From IMG/VR virus record IMGVR_UViG_3300030106_003856, positions 1-25,702 of that record: 25,702 nt of DNA; one strand, 5' to 3'. The number at the start of each line of letters is the position of its first letter. Within the stretch, counting starts at the first letter, position 1. The position numbers and the translations under genes were made by a program. Shown one piece after another: positions 5,645-11,731 of the stretch. Below the pieces are notes generated by a model. That model had not been told where the DNA came from. It did not search any database and saw only the letters and a list, made by a program, of their open reading frames with translations. This DNA is from a virus.

Positions 5645-5729
5645 CGGTTAGCTGGAAATAGAGCGTAGGGAGAGCCTGCGACGGGTTTTATGCTAGGTTA
5701 TGTTGCCCCATTGAACATCCAGTTAACCG
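5645..5729 (+). ncRNA. Candidate structured RNA, ~85 nt
   Basis: Non-coding and closed by a 12-bp stem: CGGTTAGCTGGA (5645-5656) pairs with TCCAGTTAACCG (5718-5729), with one G-T wobble. Inside, CGTAGG (5664-5669) pairs with CCTGCG (5675-5680), and a looser GGG/CCC element (5683-5708) follows, giving a three-way-junction shape. It shares TAGCTGGA with the closing stem of the RNA candidate at 1690. It lies 11 nt after a stop codon and directly before triple-hairpin copy 5. It could be an independent RNA, a 3' UTR element or part of the repeat complex. Confidence 0.4.
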
Positions 5730-5730
5730 T

Positions 5731-5808
5731 GTAACTCCTTGATCCTCAAGGAGTTACGGCCACGGGGCGGGCCACGCCCCGTAACTCGTTGAGTCTTAAG
5801 GACTTACA
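5731..5808 (+). repeat. Triple-hairpin intergenic repeat, copy 5
   Basis: Perfect left arm GTAACTCCTTGA-TCC-TCAAGGAGTTAC (identical to copy 4), centre CGGGGCG-GGCCA-CGCCCCG (perfect 7-bp stem), right arm with three mismatches. It is the only copy with no promoter behind it and marks the end of the rightward genes. Confidence 0.85.
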
Positions 5809-5821
5809 CATGAAAAACTTC

Positions 5822-5860
5822 TAAAAGAAAAAAAGAAAGCCCGCTGTTACGCGAGCTTGC
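5822..5860 (-). terminator. Rho-independent terminator of the leftward operon
   Basis: On the - strand AAGCTCGC-GTAACA-GCGGGCTT (8-bp stem with one T-G wobble) followed by a long T-rich tail (TCTTTTTTTCTTTT). It lies about 40 nt past the SprT-like gene and separates the two convergent gene sets. On the + strand the stem has a C/A mismatch and a weak tail. Confidence 0.8.
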
Positions 5861-5917
5861 TTATTTAATTGGTTTGGTTTGACCTAGACGCTTATTATGT
5901 CAGGCTCTCACGACCTG
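5861..5917 (-). repeat. Bipartite repeat, two tandem copies
   Basis: The - strand consensus is CAGATCGA-N12/13-AAATAA. Copies here: 5861-5887 (CTAGGTCA-N13-AAATAA) and 5891-5917 (CAGGTCGT-N13-AATAAG). The second overlaps the last codons and stop of the SprT-like gene. Confidence 0.5.
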
Positions 5918-6397
5918 CAACTTTCCTTGTGTCTCTGCCTTCTTGCCGACAACCCATCTTTGCGACCAATCTCTGAACTTTGGTTTGCGGTAGTATTCCT
6001 TATAAACTTTTCCTGTTTCTTTGTTTATCAGTTTATACTTTCCCTTTAGCTGTTTAACATCTCCACCATGGATCTCAGGGGTGTAGCATCTTTCGGGTCT
6101 TGCGCCCACCTTGATACACATCCTCTTCCAGTGGGCATCGTGTCCGTGACCCATCCCCGCAAGGGCATGGGCGATCTCATGAAGAACGACATCTTTACTT
6201 TCTTCTAGTGAGTTGATGTTGGCGAGTTGCTTGCTGACGCTGATCTCCTGCTTGTGGTATCGGCACTGACCGTATCGGCGCACTGCTTTGGTATCCCATA
6301 CGAAACACCAGTCGCACCCATAGCTACCAGTTAATCCCCACTTGTTGAGTTGCTCTATAGCAAACTCTTTTATCTTATGTAGTTTGATTAAGTCCAT
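5900..6397 (-). CDS. SprT-like zinc metalloprotease, 165 aa
   Basis: The zincin signature HEIAHAL (His73, Glu74, His77) followed by GHGHDAHWKRMC (a third His at 86 or 89) is the arrangement of SprT/Spartan-type peptidases, HExxH plus a downstream His before a Trp. Length 165 aa is usual for SprT-like domains. A Cys pair (CDWC, 28-31) lies N-terminal. In cells Spartan-type proteases act on DNA-protein crosslinks; in phages the role is not known. The C-terminus is basic (YYRKPKFRDWSQRW). Last gene of a leftward run, followed by a terminator. Confidence 0.8.
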   Translation of the reverse strand: MDLIKLHKIKEFAIEQLNKWGLTGSYGCDWCFVWDTKAVRRYGQCRYHKQEISVSKQLANINSLEESKDVVLHEIAHALAGMGHGHDAHWKRMCIKVGARPERCYTPEIHGGDVKQLKGKYKLINKETGKVYKEYYRKPKFRDWSQRWVVGKKAETQGKLQVVRA

Positions 6398-6446
6398 CTC
6401 TTTATAGCCGCGATTAATAACAAAACAAATAAAACAAATTCAAACA

Positions 6447-6749
6447 TTAGCAGTTCTCAAGGTGCATTACATGTTCAAGGGCATACTGTCTGAATGCAAT
6501 AAGATTATGCATGTGTTTAAGTCTCTCCTCCGTTGCACGTTTGAATGCAGACGGTGCTTCGTTGGCTGGGTCTTGCACATAGTAATCTCTGCCATGAAGA
6601 CCAACTTTGGAATCCCGAACTGCTTGGGATACTATGGCATAAGCCTCATCAAGAGCATCATTTAGTTTCTTTGCATCCTTGAGTAGCGTCTCTTGTGGAG
6701 TGCCATTCAGGTGAACGGTGGGTAGTGGGTAGTTTACGTTGACTATCAT
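6447..6749 (-). CDS. Conserved phage hypothetical protein (LNGT...HGRDYY family), 100 aa
   Basis: The pattern VHLNGTPQETLLKDAKKLND near the N-terminus, then LHGRDYYVQ in the middle and a helical R..HLH-type end, matches a family I know from many phages of proteobacteria and others; its function is unknown. Probably an all-helical bundle with a central loop carrying the GRDYY motif. The start at 6749 lies 6 nt after a possible -10 box and next to a palindromic operator candidate. 50 nt separate it from the SprT-like gene. Confidence 0.65.
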   Translation of the reverse strand: MIVNVNYPLPTVHLNGTPQETLLKDAKKLNDALDEAYAIVSQAVRDSKVGLHGRDYYVQDPANEAPSAFKRATEERLKHMHNLIAFRQYALEHVMHLENC

Positions 6750-6755
6750 ACGGTA

Positions 6756-6784
6756 AACCTACTACCACCTTCGGTGGTAGTCAA
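6756..6784 (-). promoter_or_regulatory. Promoter candidate with operator palindrome in the spacer
   Basis: - strand TTGACT (6784-6779), 17-nt spacer, TAGGTT (6761-6756), 6 nt to the ATG at 6749. The -10 is poor, but the geometry equals that of the leaderless promoters. A 9-bp perfect inverted repeat, ACTACCACC-TTC-GGTGGTAGT on the + strand (6761-6781), fills the spacer, as an operator would. Confidence 0.45.
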
Positions 6785-6934
6785 CATTTAAATTCATTAA
6801 AAATCCCGATAGAAATCCCTGAAGTTCATATAGATCATGATGCTGACCCCAAGTATATACAGGGGAATACAACACAAAACAAAACTGGTGGTTAATAGTA
6901 TACCTACGGTGCGGAATGTCACAGGCTAATACGC

Positions 6935-7211
6935 TTATTTAGTTTATGTCGCTCGACCTGCGCCTTTATTTAAGAAGGTAGGCTAGATCTGGGGTTAAGC
7001 ACCATATAGCAAACAAAAACAAAAGCCACCATACAACAGTGATCCAAGTTGTTTCGCCCCATTGTCTCATCGCATTATTTAGTTTGTTTTATTAGATCCG
7101 CGAATATTACGAAATGTTTCGCACGATCTGCCCCATATGTTTATTTACACGATCTCGGTCGATCCAGCAACTTTATTTATTTAGATTATTTCAGTTGATC
7201 TGCACTGATCC
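6935..7211 (-). repeat. Cluster of six to seven bipartite repeats
   Basis: Copies of CAGATCGA-N12/13-AAATAA read on the - strand: 6935-6960 (spacer 12), 6966-6991 (12), 7075-7101 (13), 7104-7130 (13, AAATAA replaced by TAATAT), 7141-7166 (12), 7177-7202 (12), plus an overlapping one at 7185-7211. Pitch is about 30-37 nt within subclusters. Some copies contain extra GATC sites. Confidence 0.55.
6966..7070 (-). CDS. Possible small membrane peptide, 34 aa
   Basis: The ORF starts MRQWGETTWITVVWW and continues as a Trp/Leu/Phe-rich helix (residues about 9-25), ending in LAYLLK. Its stop codon is the AAATAA of one bipartite repeat and its start follows another, as seen at the ends of larger genes. 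No Shine-Dalgarno sequence. It could be a chance ORF in a gene-poor region, though the hydrophobic composition is coherent. Confidence 0.35.
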   Translation of the reverse strand: MRQWGETTWITVVWWLLFLFAIWCLTPDLAYLLK

Positions 7212-7213
7212 AG

Positions 7214-7339
7214 CTAACCGTCTGACCAATAATCGTTGATTTCTTCGTCGTTGTGTGAAGTTTTCTCTCCATCAAAACAGGCTTTATAAGTAAGGTAAAG
7301 GAACCAAAACCAAAACCAAAAGGGGTAAAACCAATCCAT
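7214..7339 (-). CDS. Possible small aromatic membrane peptide, 41 aa
   Basis: The N-terminal half is extremely aromatic (MDWFYPFWFWFWFLYLTYKA), compatible with a membrane-associated helix, and the C-terminal half is polar and acidic (GEKTSHNDEEINDYWSDG). The stop lies just before a bipartite repeat. No ribosome-binding site. Probably a genuine amphipathic peptide gene because the polar/apolar halves are sharply divided, but no homolog is recognised. Confidence 0.4.
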   Translation of the reverse strand: MDWFYPFWFWFWFLYLTYKACFDGEKTSHNDEEINDYWSDG

Positions 7340-7489
7340 AATTATCGTAATCTAATTTAAATTATATTTAATTAATTAAAATTAGCAAGGAGTAATCGTC
7401 ATTTCCTCAACCTAATTCCAACAGTGTTTGCTTCTCTATTCTCTCTATACTCTCCCCTATATGTATTTGTCTCTATCCCTTGTAGATGT
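7340..7489. other. AT-rich tract followed by pyrimidine-rich tract, no gene
   Basis: 7348-7385 is almost pure A/T (TTTAATTAATTAAAATTAG-like), a possible unwinding element. 7428-7482 is a pyrimidine-rich run (TTCTCTATTCTCTCTATACTC). No ORF of note. Confidence 0.4.
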
Positions 7490-7579
7490 AGGGTATTGGG
7501 GCTAACGGGACGTAGGGGGCAACGTGAGGGCATTGAGGGGGTAATACGGGGTATTATGGGGCGCATTGGGGCGTAATGG
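7490..7579 (+). repeat. Phased G-tract array (origin or G-quadruplex candidate)
   Basis: Nine runs of 3-5 G in ~85 nt. The last five units are 10 nt apart (pattern GGGG + six mixed bases such as TAATAC, TATTAT, CGCATT), close to one helical turn. It lies beside the AT-rich tract in the longest gene-poor segment of the window. Confidence 0.5.
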
Positions 7580-7620
7580 TTTATTTATACAAACGTAAAA
7601 ACAAAAAGCTTGTTTTATAA

Positions 7621-7833
7621 TTACAAACAACTCTTTGGAACTATCACATTAGACAGTCCGATATTCTCATTCCACCCTCCTTCGAGAACCAAGTCACCCT
7701 TATTCAAACAAATAAGATCACCTTGATTGTTTTCTTTTATTACCTCTAGCTTCATTCCTTCTCTCAGTAAACACACTTTCTTGCTTCCTTGAAGATCGTA
7801 GAAGGCAGTATGCTTGATGGTTATTTCTCTCAC
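7621..7833 (-). CDS. Hypothetical protein, 70 aa
   Basis: Not recognised. A compact, mostly beta protein (MREITIKHTAFYDLQGSKKV, EGMKLEVIKENNQGDLICLN), possibly a small barrel. The start is a GTG whose last bases overlap the TGA of the upstream gene (GTGA, 4 bp), so coupling is likely. It is the last gene before the 870-bp gene-poor segment. Only a weak AT-only hairpin (AAACAA/TTGTTT) follows it. Confidence 0.55.
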   Translation of the reverse strand: MREITIKHTAFYDLQGSKKVCLLREGMKLEVIKENNQGDLICLNKGDLVLEGGWNENIGLSNVIVPKSCL

Positions 7834-8327
7834 AGTGCCAACTCGGTTTGATTTGCATCTTGCTCTATTTGTCCACTGGTATTAAACACTAATCCATCTG
7901 TAATCAAATCATCAAAACACATATCCCGAATTGATAACTCATGTCCATGCCCAACTAAATCAGACAGTCGCACCTTGTGAAGAAAGGGGAGTCCATTGTC
8001 AACACTCTTGTCCCAATGTCTCTGAATCTTATTAAGCAAATACTCTCTAATCTTTTCTACGGTTTCGTGAGCAGTTTTCTTCTGTTCTCCCCTATCATAA
8101 AAAGAAGAAGCTATTATTCTCTCCCACAAATCCTCGTAAGGCATGAACTCATATGCTTCACAGGCTGACTTCTCTACTGCCACTCTCCATGTCTTAGTCT
8201 TATGCTCGAAGTCCTCTAGGGTTACCTCATGGTCTTCCATGATATCCCACAGACAGTCGCACAGGTATGCACCCGCACCCATATTAGCAAAATTAATTTC
8301 TTTGGTTAGCTTTTCTTCCTTTGTCAT
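7830..8327 (-). CDS. Hypothetical acidic helical protein, 165 aa
   Basis: Mostly charged alpha helices (MTKEEKLTKEINFANMGAGA at the N-terminus, then DIMEDHEVTLEDFEHKTKTW). Two internal Cys (CDC at 23-25) and a segment LRE/REYLLNKIQRHWDK in the second half. No motif or family recognised. Five bases separate it from the upstream gene. No Shine-Dalgarno sequence. Confidence 0.55.
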   Translation of the reverse strand: MTKEEKLTKEINFANMGAGAYLCDCLWDIMEDHEVTLEDFEHKTKTWRVAVEKSACEAYEFMPYEDLWERIIASSFYDRGEQKKTAHETVEKIREYLLNKIQRHWDKSVDNGLPFLHKVRLSDLVGHGHELSIRDMCFDDLITDGLVFNTSGQIEQDANQTELAL

Positions 8328-8332
8328 ATTTA

Positions 8333-8548
8333 TTATTGCTTCTGTTTAGAATCTTGATACTCTTTTTCTATTCCTTCTGTTGTGAAGAAGTCGCCCCACT
8401 CGTTTGGTATATCCAAACCCATCTCCGTAGCGTGAACCTGAGTACCGTCCTCATGACCCACCCAAAGCTTCAAGTGTCCATCACAATCCCCATGCACAGT
8501 GTGTTGTTGACCATTAAGGTGAACAATCCATTTTTTTTCTTGCTTCAT
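8333..8548 (-). CDS. Hypothetical protein, 71 aa
   Basis: A small His- and Gly-rich protein: a strand pair (EKKWIVHLNGQQHTVHGD), then CDGHLKLWVGHEDGTQVHA, and an acidic/helical end (EGIEKEYQDSKQKQ). The ATG at 8548 is preferred to the in-frame TTG at 8557; it lies 2 nt after the upstream stop. Multiple histidines could suggest metal binding, but no clear motif is present. Confidence 0.5.
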   Translation of the reverse strand: MKQEKKWIVHLNGQQHTVHGDCDGHLKLWVGHEDGTQVHATEMGLDIPNEWGDFFTTEGIEKEYQDSKQKQ

Positions 8549-8550
8549 TA

Positions 8551-8715
8551 CTACCAAGTATTGTGTTTAATGTATGCCCAACGAGTGGGAATGATTGCTG
8601 AAATGAATAACCCCATACTAATGAAGTTGAATCCGAACATAACTATACCACCCAAACCAAGCAGTGTCAAGCCATATCCTATAATTAAACAGTCCTCTTT
8701 ACTGAGCTTTTTCAT
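8551..8715 (-). CDS. Small two-helix membrane protein, 54 aa
   Basis: After a charged start (MKKLSKED), two hydrophobic segments at about residues 10-27 and 30-43 and a basic end (RWAYIKHNTW). The ATG at 8715 has a good ribosome-binding site (AAGGAG, 9 nt away), which decides against the longer in-frame reading. It overlaps the last codons of the 32-aa ORF upstream. Function unknown. Confidence 0.5.
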   Translation of the reverse strand: MKKLSKEDCLIIGYGLTLLGLGGIVMFGFNFISMGLFISAIIPTRWAYIKHNTW

Positions 8716-8797
8716 TGCGCCATTCTCCTTGGGAATATACCTTGATGCCCCTCCATTGCTGGACATATTCACTTGCTGATAATAATTTATCTGTCAT
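8699..8797 (-). CDS. Small hypothetical protein, 32 aa
   Basis: MTDKLLSASEYVQQWRGIKV and a polar, basic remainder. The start overlaps the stop of the oxygenase-like gene (TAATG) and the 3' end overlaps the next gene start by 17 bp, so it sits in a coupled chain. Its length and position suggest a real but uncharacterised peptide; it also supplies the ribosome-binding site of the next gene. Confidence 0.4.
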   Translation of the reverse strand: MTDKLLSASEYVQQWRGIKVYSQGEWRNEKAQ

Positions 8798-9288
8798 TAC
8801 TTTCTGTTTGTTTTGATGTTCATACCAATGATTGTTTTTTCTTCTGCTGAAGGCAAGCAGTAATGTATTAAGTCAGGTTGCCAATACAAAATGTCTCCTT
8901 TTTTTACTGCAACATTCTCTTGTGTGTCGGTAAGTGGGTTGTAAAAATAAGTTCCATCTCCATCGTTTAGGTAAAGACAGGAGGCAACTGATGTCCCACG
9001 GTGCGTGTGTGGGGCGTGAAAACCACTATTTCTATCATATGTTTGAATCCAAGACTCTTGGAACTCTTCCTCATCTTTAATCGCATGATCTAAAACTTCT
9101 TTTATGAGTGGTTCATTATGCACTTGGCAATTTGTAAAGTATGTTGTTGTGTGGAATGATGGTTCATCCCGTTGTCCAACGTCCAAACAAAAAGCTTTAA
9201 CTTTTTCTATCCACTCATCACTTAGATTAAAGTGACCCACTCCCAAGTAAACAGGAGGAAACAAAATTTGGTTTCTTAGGGTAATCAT
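8797..9288 (-). CDS. Putative 2-oxoglutarate/Fe(II)-dependent oxygenase, 163 aa
   Basis: Resembles the 2OG-Fe(II) oxygenase group with the TIGR02466/PF13759 layout: ESWIQTYDRNSGFHAPHTHR (residues 78-97) gives the first metal-ligand pair (His94/His96, or His91), SVASCLYLNDGDGTYFYNP is the typical core strand region, and GDILYWQPDLIHYCLP carries the distal His142. A basic residue (Lys151) follows where the 2OG carboxylate ligand usually sits. Such enzymes are common in marine phages; substrates are unknown. Coupled to both neighbours by TAATG overlaps, including the HhH glycosylase-like gene upstream. Confidence 0.7.
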   Translation of the reverse strand: MITLRNQILFPPVYLGVGHFNLSDEWIEKVKAFCLDVGQRDEPSFHTTTYFTNCQVHNEPLIKEVLDHAIKDEEEFQESWIQTYDRNSGFHAPHTHRGTSVASCLYLNDGDGTYFYNPLTDTQENVAVKKGDILYWQPDLIHYCLPSAEEKTIIGMNIKTNRK

Positions 9289-9917
9289 TACTCTTCGTAA
9301 TTCAACCTTGCTCTCCTGAGATTAAGGTCATCATCTAACCGACCACTTTGTTTTGTCCAAATAAGCAAGTCGATTTGTGCATTGCTGAGATGTGGGTAAT
9401 GCAGTCTTGACAAAATCCTGTATCTGTTCTCTAGTTCAGCATAAACCTTGAGGTTGGTTGGGGTAGACTTCGGTGCATCTTCTACACCGTGATCTCTCAT
9501 CCATGACAGAATATGTGTATCAAGCACAGCATAATCACACTTATCTCTCGTATGCAACAAAAAGAATCGTGCGGTTTTATTGCCGACACCGTAGATGTCC
9601 AGCAAATCTTGCAGAGAACAATTCCTCAGATCAAGATCAAGGGACTGCATAATTCCTCTTGTTAGTCTAGTGTATTGCCCGACCCTATTTGCGACAAGCA
9701 TATTGTGAACTCCTGTCTGACCAATGGATTTAAAATAATTAAAAATACCCCCATCAGTGCCTTTATCTGCCGTATCTAACAATTTCTTTAAGCATTTTGA
9801 TGCCCAATCGCTATTTTTTCCTGCGACGAACATACAAAACAACCAAAAAGCTTGCAGTTGGTCAGTGTCCCGATTAAAATCAGTTATGTTTTTAGGGTCT
9901 ATTTGTGTTTTTAACAT
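9288..9917 (-). CDS. HhH-GPD DNA glycosylase/lyase-like protein (endonuclease III-like), 209 aa
   Basis: The helix-hairpin-helix LLDIYGVGNKTARFFLL (105-121) and the following VLDTHIL (131-137) match the catalytic heart of endonuclease III-type glycosylases. Lys114 and Asp133 align with the catalytic Lys and Asp of bifunctional glycosylase/AP lyases. The C-terminal four-cysteine iron-sulfur motif of endonuclease III is absent, and overall similarity elsewhere is low. It probably excises damaged or modified bases; whether it protects phage DNA or attacks host DNA cannot be told. Coupled to the oxygenase-like gene by a one-base overlap. Confidence 0.7.
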   Translation of the reverse strand: MLKTQIDPKNITDFNRDTDQLQAFWLFCMFVAGKNSDWASKCLKKLLDTADKGTDGGIFNYFKSIGQTGVHNMLVANRVGQYTRLTRGIMQSLDLDLRNCSLQDLLDIYGVGNKTARFFLLHTRDKCDYAVLDTHILSWMRDHGVEDAPKSTPTNLKVYAELENRYRILSRLHYPHLSNAQIDLLIWTKQSGRLDDDLNLRRARLNYEE

Positions 9918-10060
9918 TATAATTCAGATTTGTTTATTACTTCTCGTAAATCTTCCAGTTGCTCTTCTGTTATATCAAGAGTTTTTTCCACCCATACAGG
10001 ATGCTCTTTGATAACATAATCTGCAATTTTAATTATTGCTCTTAGATCGTCCCTATCCAT
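9917..10060 (-). CDS. Hypothetical acidic protein, 47 aa
   Basis: MDRDDLRAIIKIADYVIKEH and a second helix EEQLEDLREVINKSEL: a small acidic helical hairpin. It is coupled on both sides (8-bp overlap with the upstream gene, TAATG with the glycosylase-like gene). The tight chain with the glycosylase may indicate a partner or inhibitor, which is inference from position only. Confidence 0.5.
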   Translation of the reverse strand: MDRDDLRAIIKIADYVIKEHPVWVEKTLDITEEQLEDLREVINKSEL

Positions 10061-10361
10061 TGTCGTTAATTAAAATTTCGATAGCCTCCTTGGATTGCTT
10101 GAGCGTCACGACATCACCTGCTTGAGCATACTGCTTGAGCTTGGTAATTGAAACCCTCTTGTCTCCCCTCGTCTTTGCCTTATAGAATGTTACTTTTCCT
10201 ATGGTTCCGTCAGGATACCTGCATGATACCATGTTTTTATCTCCTGCTTCATGCTCAGAGTAATCAAAAGAAAATTCTTTGGCTAACTCGCAGACTGATT
10301 TGTTTGCGTCGATGATGCTTTTGTTGAGCATTGTATCTGTTAAATTGATTGTTGCTTTCAT
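10053..10361 (-). CDS. Hypothetical protein, 102 aa
   Basis: Not recognised. The C-terminal half is basic and beta-rich (TIGKVTFYKAKTRGDKRVSI) followed by a helix-turn pattern (KLKQYAQAGDVVTLKQSKEA) that could be a small nucleic-acid-binding domain. Only one base separates it from the stop of the upstream gene. No ribosome-binding site. Confidence 0.55.
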   Translation of the reverse strand: MKATINLTDTMLNKSIIDANKSVCELAKEFSFDYSEHEAGDKNMVSCRYPDGTIGKVTFYKAKTRGDKRVSITKLKQYAQAGDVVTLKQSKEAIEILINDNG

Positions 10362-10362
10362 G

Positions 10363-10614
10363 TTACTTGGTTTCTTGAACGACTTTTTTCTCTCCCGTTA
10401 CTACATCGGTTTCCTGCTGATTCTTAATGATCTCTTCCAACTGAGCAGTTATGCCTTCCCAGCACTCTTCGCTTTCAAGGTAACGGCAAGCTTGAACCCA
10501 CTCGACCTCATTGGAAATGACGTTTGGAAAATCTTCTTTTGTCCACCACGGCATAATAATGTTGCGCTTCGGATCAAGTTCTTTTAATGCTGTTATTAAT
10601 ACTTCTACTGTCAT
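10363..10614 (-). CDS. Hypothetical protein, 83 aa
   Basis: N-terminal helix typical of small phage proteins that begin MTVEVLITALKELDP, then a Trp-rich strand region (IIMPWWTKEDFPNV) and an acidic helical end. The opening motif (L..L..LDP...I) occurs in several unrelated phage ORFs of unknown function. Twenty bases separate it from the gene upstream. Confidence 0.55.
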   Translation of the reverse strand: MTVEVLITALKELDPKRNIIMPWWTKEDFPNVISNEVEWVQACRYLESEECWEGITAQLEEIIKNQQETDVVTGEKKVVQETK

Positions 10615-10634
10615 GGTTCTATTTTAATTGATTT

Positions 10635-10808
10635 TTAATTAGTTTCAAGTGTTTTTATTTCAATTCCCATCTCATCATAAGGTTTACAAGTTGTTCCTAT
10701 AACCTCATTCTTACTCCACGCATCAACCACTACTCCTTCGTCGTCCAGTTTAACGTGGATTTGAATACCGTCCTCAAGGTGCAAGTATATATATCTATCT
10801 TCTGTCAT
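10635..10808 (-). CDS. Hypothetical protein, 57 aa
   Basis: A short beta-rich protein: MTEDRYIYLHLEDGIQIHVK, then LDDEGVVVDAWSKNEVIGTT and a final helix/strand (CKPYDEMGIEIKTLETN). The pattern of a strand, a DDEGVVVD turn and an EVI strand suggests a small beta sheet. Three bases follow the stop of the upstream zinc-ribbon-like gene. Function unknown. Confidence 0.5.
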   Translation of the reverse strand: MTEDRYIYLHLEDGIQIHVKLDDEGVVVDAWSKNEVIGTTCKPYDEMGIEIKTLETN

Positions 10809-10811
10809 GGT

Positions 10812-10976
10812 CTAACTATCGTTCATGTCTAACAGGATGTCAACCTCATTTTGTCTTGAATCGGGTTGGTTGAAGCTTAGACTATTGCACTTAACACAAT
10901 ACTTCTTTTTTGCTTTTTCGTGAATGTAATCTTCCTCACACTCACAATCCCAATAGTTTTCGTTAGTCTCAATCAT
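10812..10976 (-). CDS. Small zinc-ribbon-like protein, 54 aa
   Basis: Two Cys pairs in the spacing of a zinc ribbon: WDCECEEDYIH (Cys11, Cys13) and YCVKC (Cys27, Cys30), followed by a conserved-looking NQPDSRQNEV segment. The combination NYWDCECE...YIH...C..C...QPDSR..EV is one I associate with a recurrent phage protein of unknown function. It overlaps the upstream gene by 8 bp. The Cys-x-Cys first knuckle is slightly unusual compared with Cys-x2-Cys. Confidence 0.6.
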   Translation of the reverse strand: MIETNENYWDCECEEDYIHEKAKKKYCVKCNSLSFNQPDSRQNEVDILLDMNDS

Positions 10977-11505
10977 AATAGTTTTCTTTTTTGATTGCTA
11001 TTAATCTGTTTGCATCGTGTTCCACCTCGTCCCACACATTAACAGAACTGTTTTCTTCCTTCTTGGCTAACTCCCGATACTTAACTAAAAGCTTCTCGTA
11101 TTGCTTTAGGGCATCTTTATAATTTTGTTCAAGCGAATGATGATCATAAACAAATCCCTCGACATACTCTTCTTCTATAGGTTGCTCATCTAAATCAACA
11201 GTATCTTTCCTTACGTCTAGGATGAGTTCAGTAGTATCTTGATACCGCAACATCACTTCGTATTCTACTCTTTCGTATGTTTCTTTGTGTTTACCTATAG
11301 CCTTTTGGTGCAAGGTTTCTCTTTGTTCTTCTGTTGCTTGTGGCACTACAGGAACACACGTTTTATCTTGTTCATTGTCTTCAATCTCTTTTATTGCCTC
11401 TTCGCATCTGTCTAGTATGTTTCGGATATGAGTGTCAATGACCTCATCGGGCATCCCATTGACAACTCCTTTTAATGCGGATAATGCGGTATCTAATTTG
11501 CTCAT
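10969..11505 (-). CDS. Hypothetical coiled-coil protein, 178 aa
   Basis: Long amphipathic helices at both ends (RNILDRCEEAIKEIEDNEQD near residue 30; LEQNYKDALKQYEKLLVKYR near 124) flank an acidic central region (DVRKDTVDLDEQPIEEEYVE). No family recognised; it may be a structural or scaffolding-type coiled coil. It is the first gene of a long leftward unit and its start is fixed by a leaderless promoter at 11512-11540. Confidence 0.6.
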   Translation of the reverse strand: MSKLDTALSALKGVVNGMPDEVIDTHIRNILDRCEEAIKEIEDNEQDKTCVPVVPQATEEQRETLHQKAIGKHKETYERVEYEVMLRYQDTTELILDVRKDTVDLDEQPIEEEYVEGFVYDHHSLEQNYKDALKQYEKLLVKYRELAKKEENSSVNVWDEVEHDANRLIAIKKENYYD

Positions 11506-11511
11506 GCTGGT

Positions 11512-11540
11512 AATTTAAATTAATTTAAATTCAAAGTCAA
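11512..11540 (-). promoter_or_regulatory. Promoter, predicted leaderless
   Basis: - strand TTGACT (11540-11535), 17-nt spacer, TAAATT (11517-11512), then 6 nt (ACCAGC) to the ATG at 11505. Nearly the same sequence precedes the gene at 12199, as if duplicated. Confidence 0.65.
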
Positions 11541-11548
11541 GGGGTTTT

Positions 11549-11731
11549 TTATTCATCTTCTTCAGCTACGCACTTGATAACATCAAAATCTTTCGCTCGG
11601 TCATAACCAATGTCGAACTCAAATTGTTCTCCTGCTTTTCTCATTGCTTCAGCTTCATTCTTGGCATCTACCATAAATGTATAGCTAAGAACATCTATAG
11701 GTGCAAATATTACTTCGTATTCTTTACTCAT
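11549..11731 (-). CDS. Small beta-strand/helix protein, paralog 3, 60 aa
   Basis: MSKEYEVIFAPIDVLSYTF, then MVDAKNEAEAMRKAGEQ: strand, strand with a V-x-A turn, then an Ala/Glu helix. This is the same layout as the proteins encoded at 11890 and 12020 and at 5412. ATG 11731 overlaps the upstream stop by 8 bp and is chosen over the longer in-frame reading, whose first 45 codons lie over the upstream gene. Function unknown. Confidence 0.55.
   Translation of the reverse strand: MSKEYEVIFAPIDVLSYTFMVDAKNEAEAMRKAGEQFEFDIGYDRAKDFDVIKCVAEEDE

Noticed and set aside
709-5808. Triple-hairpin elements considered as a CRISPR array
   Set aside because: Copies are about 1 kb apart, internally palindromic, and separated by genes rather than short spacers.
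7490-7579. G-tract array considered as a CRISPR or telomere-like repeat
   Set aside because: Units are only ~10 nt and imperfect, with no spacer structure and no chromosome end.
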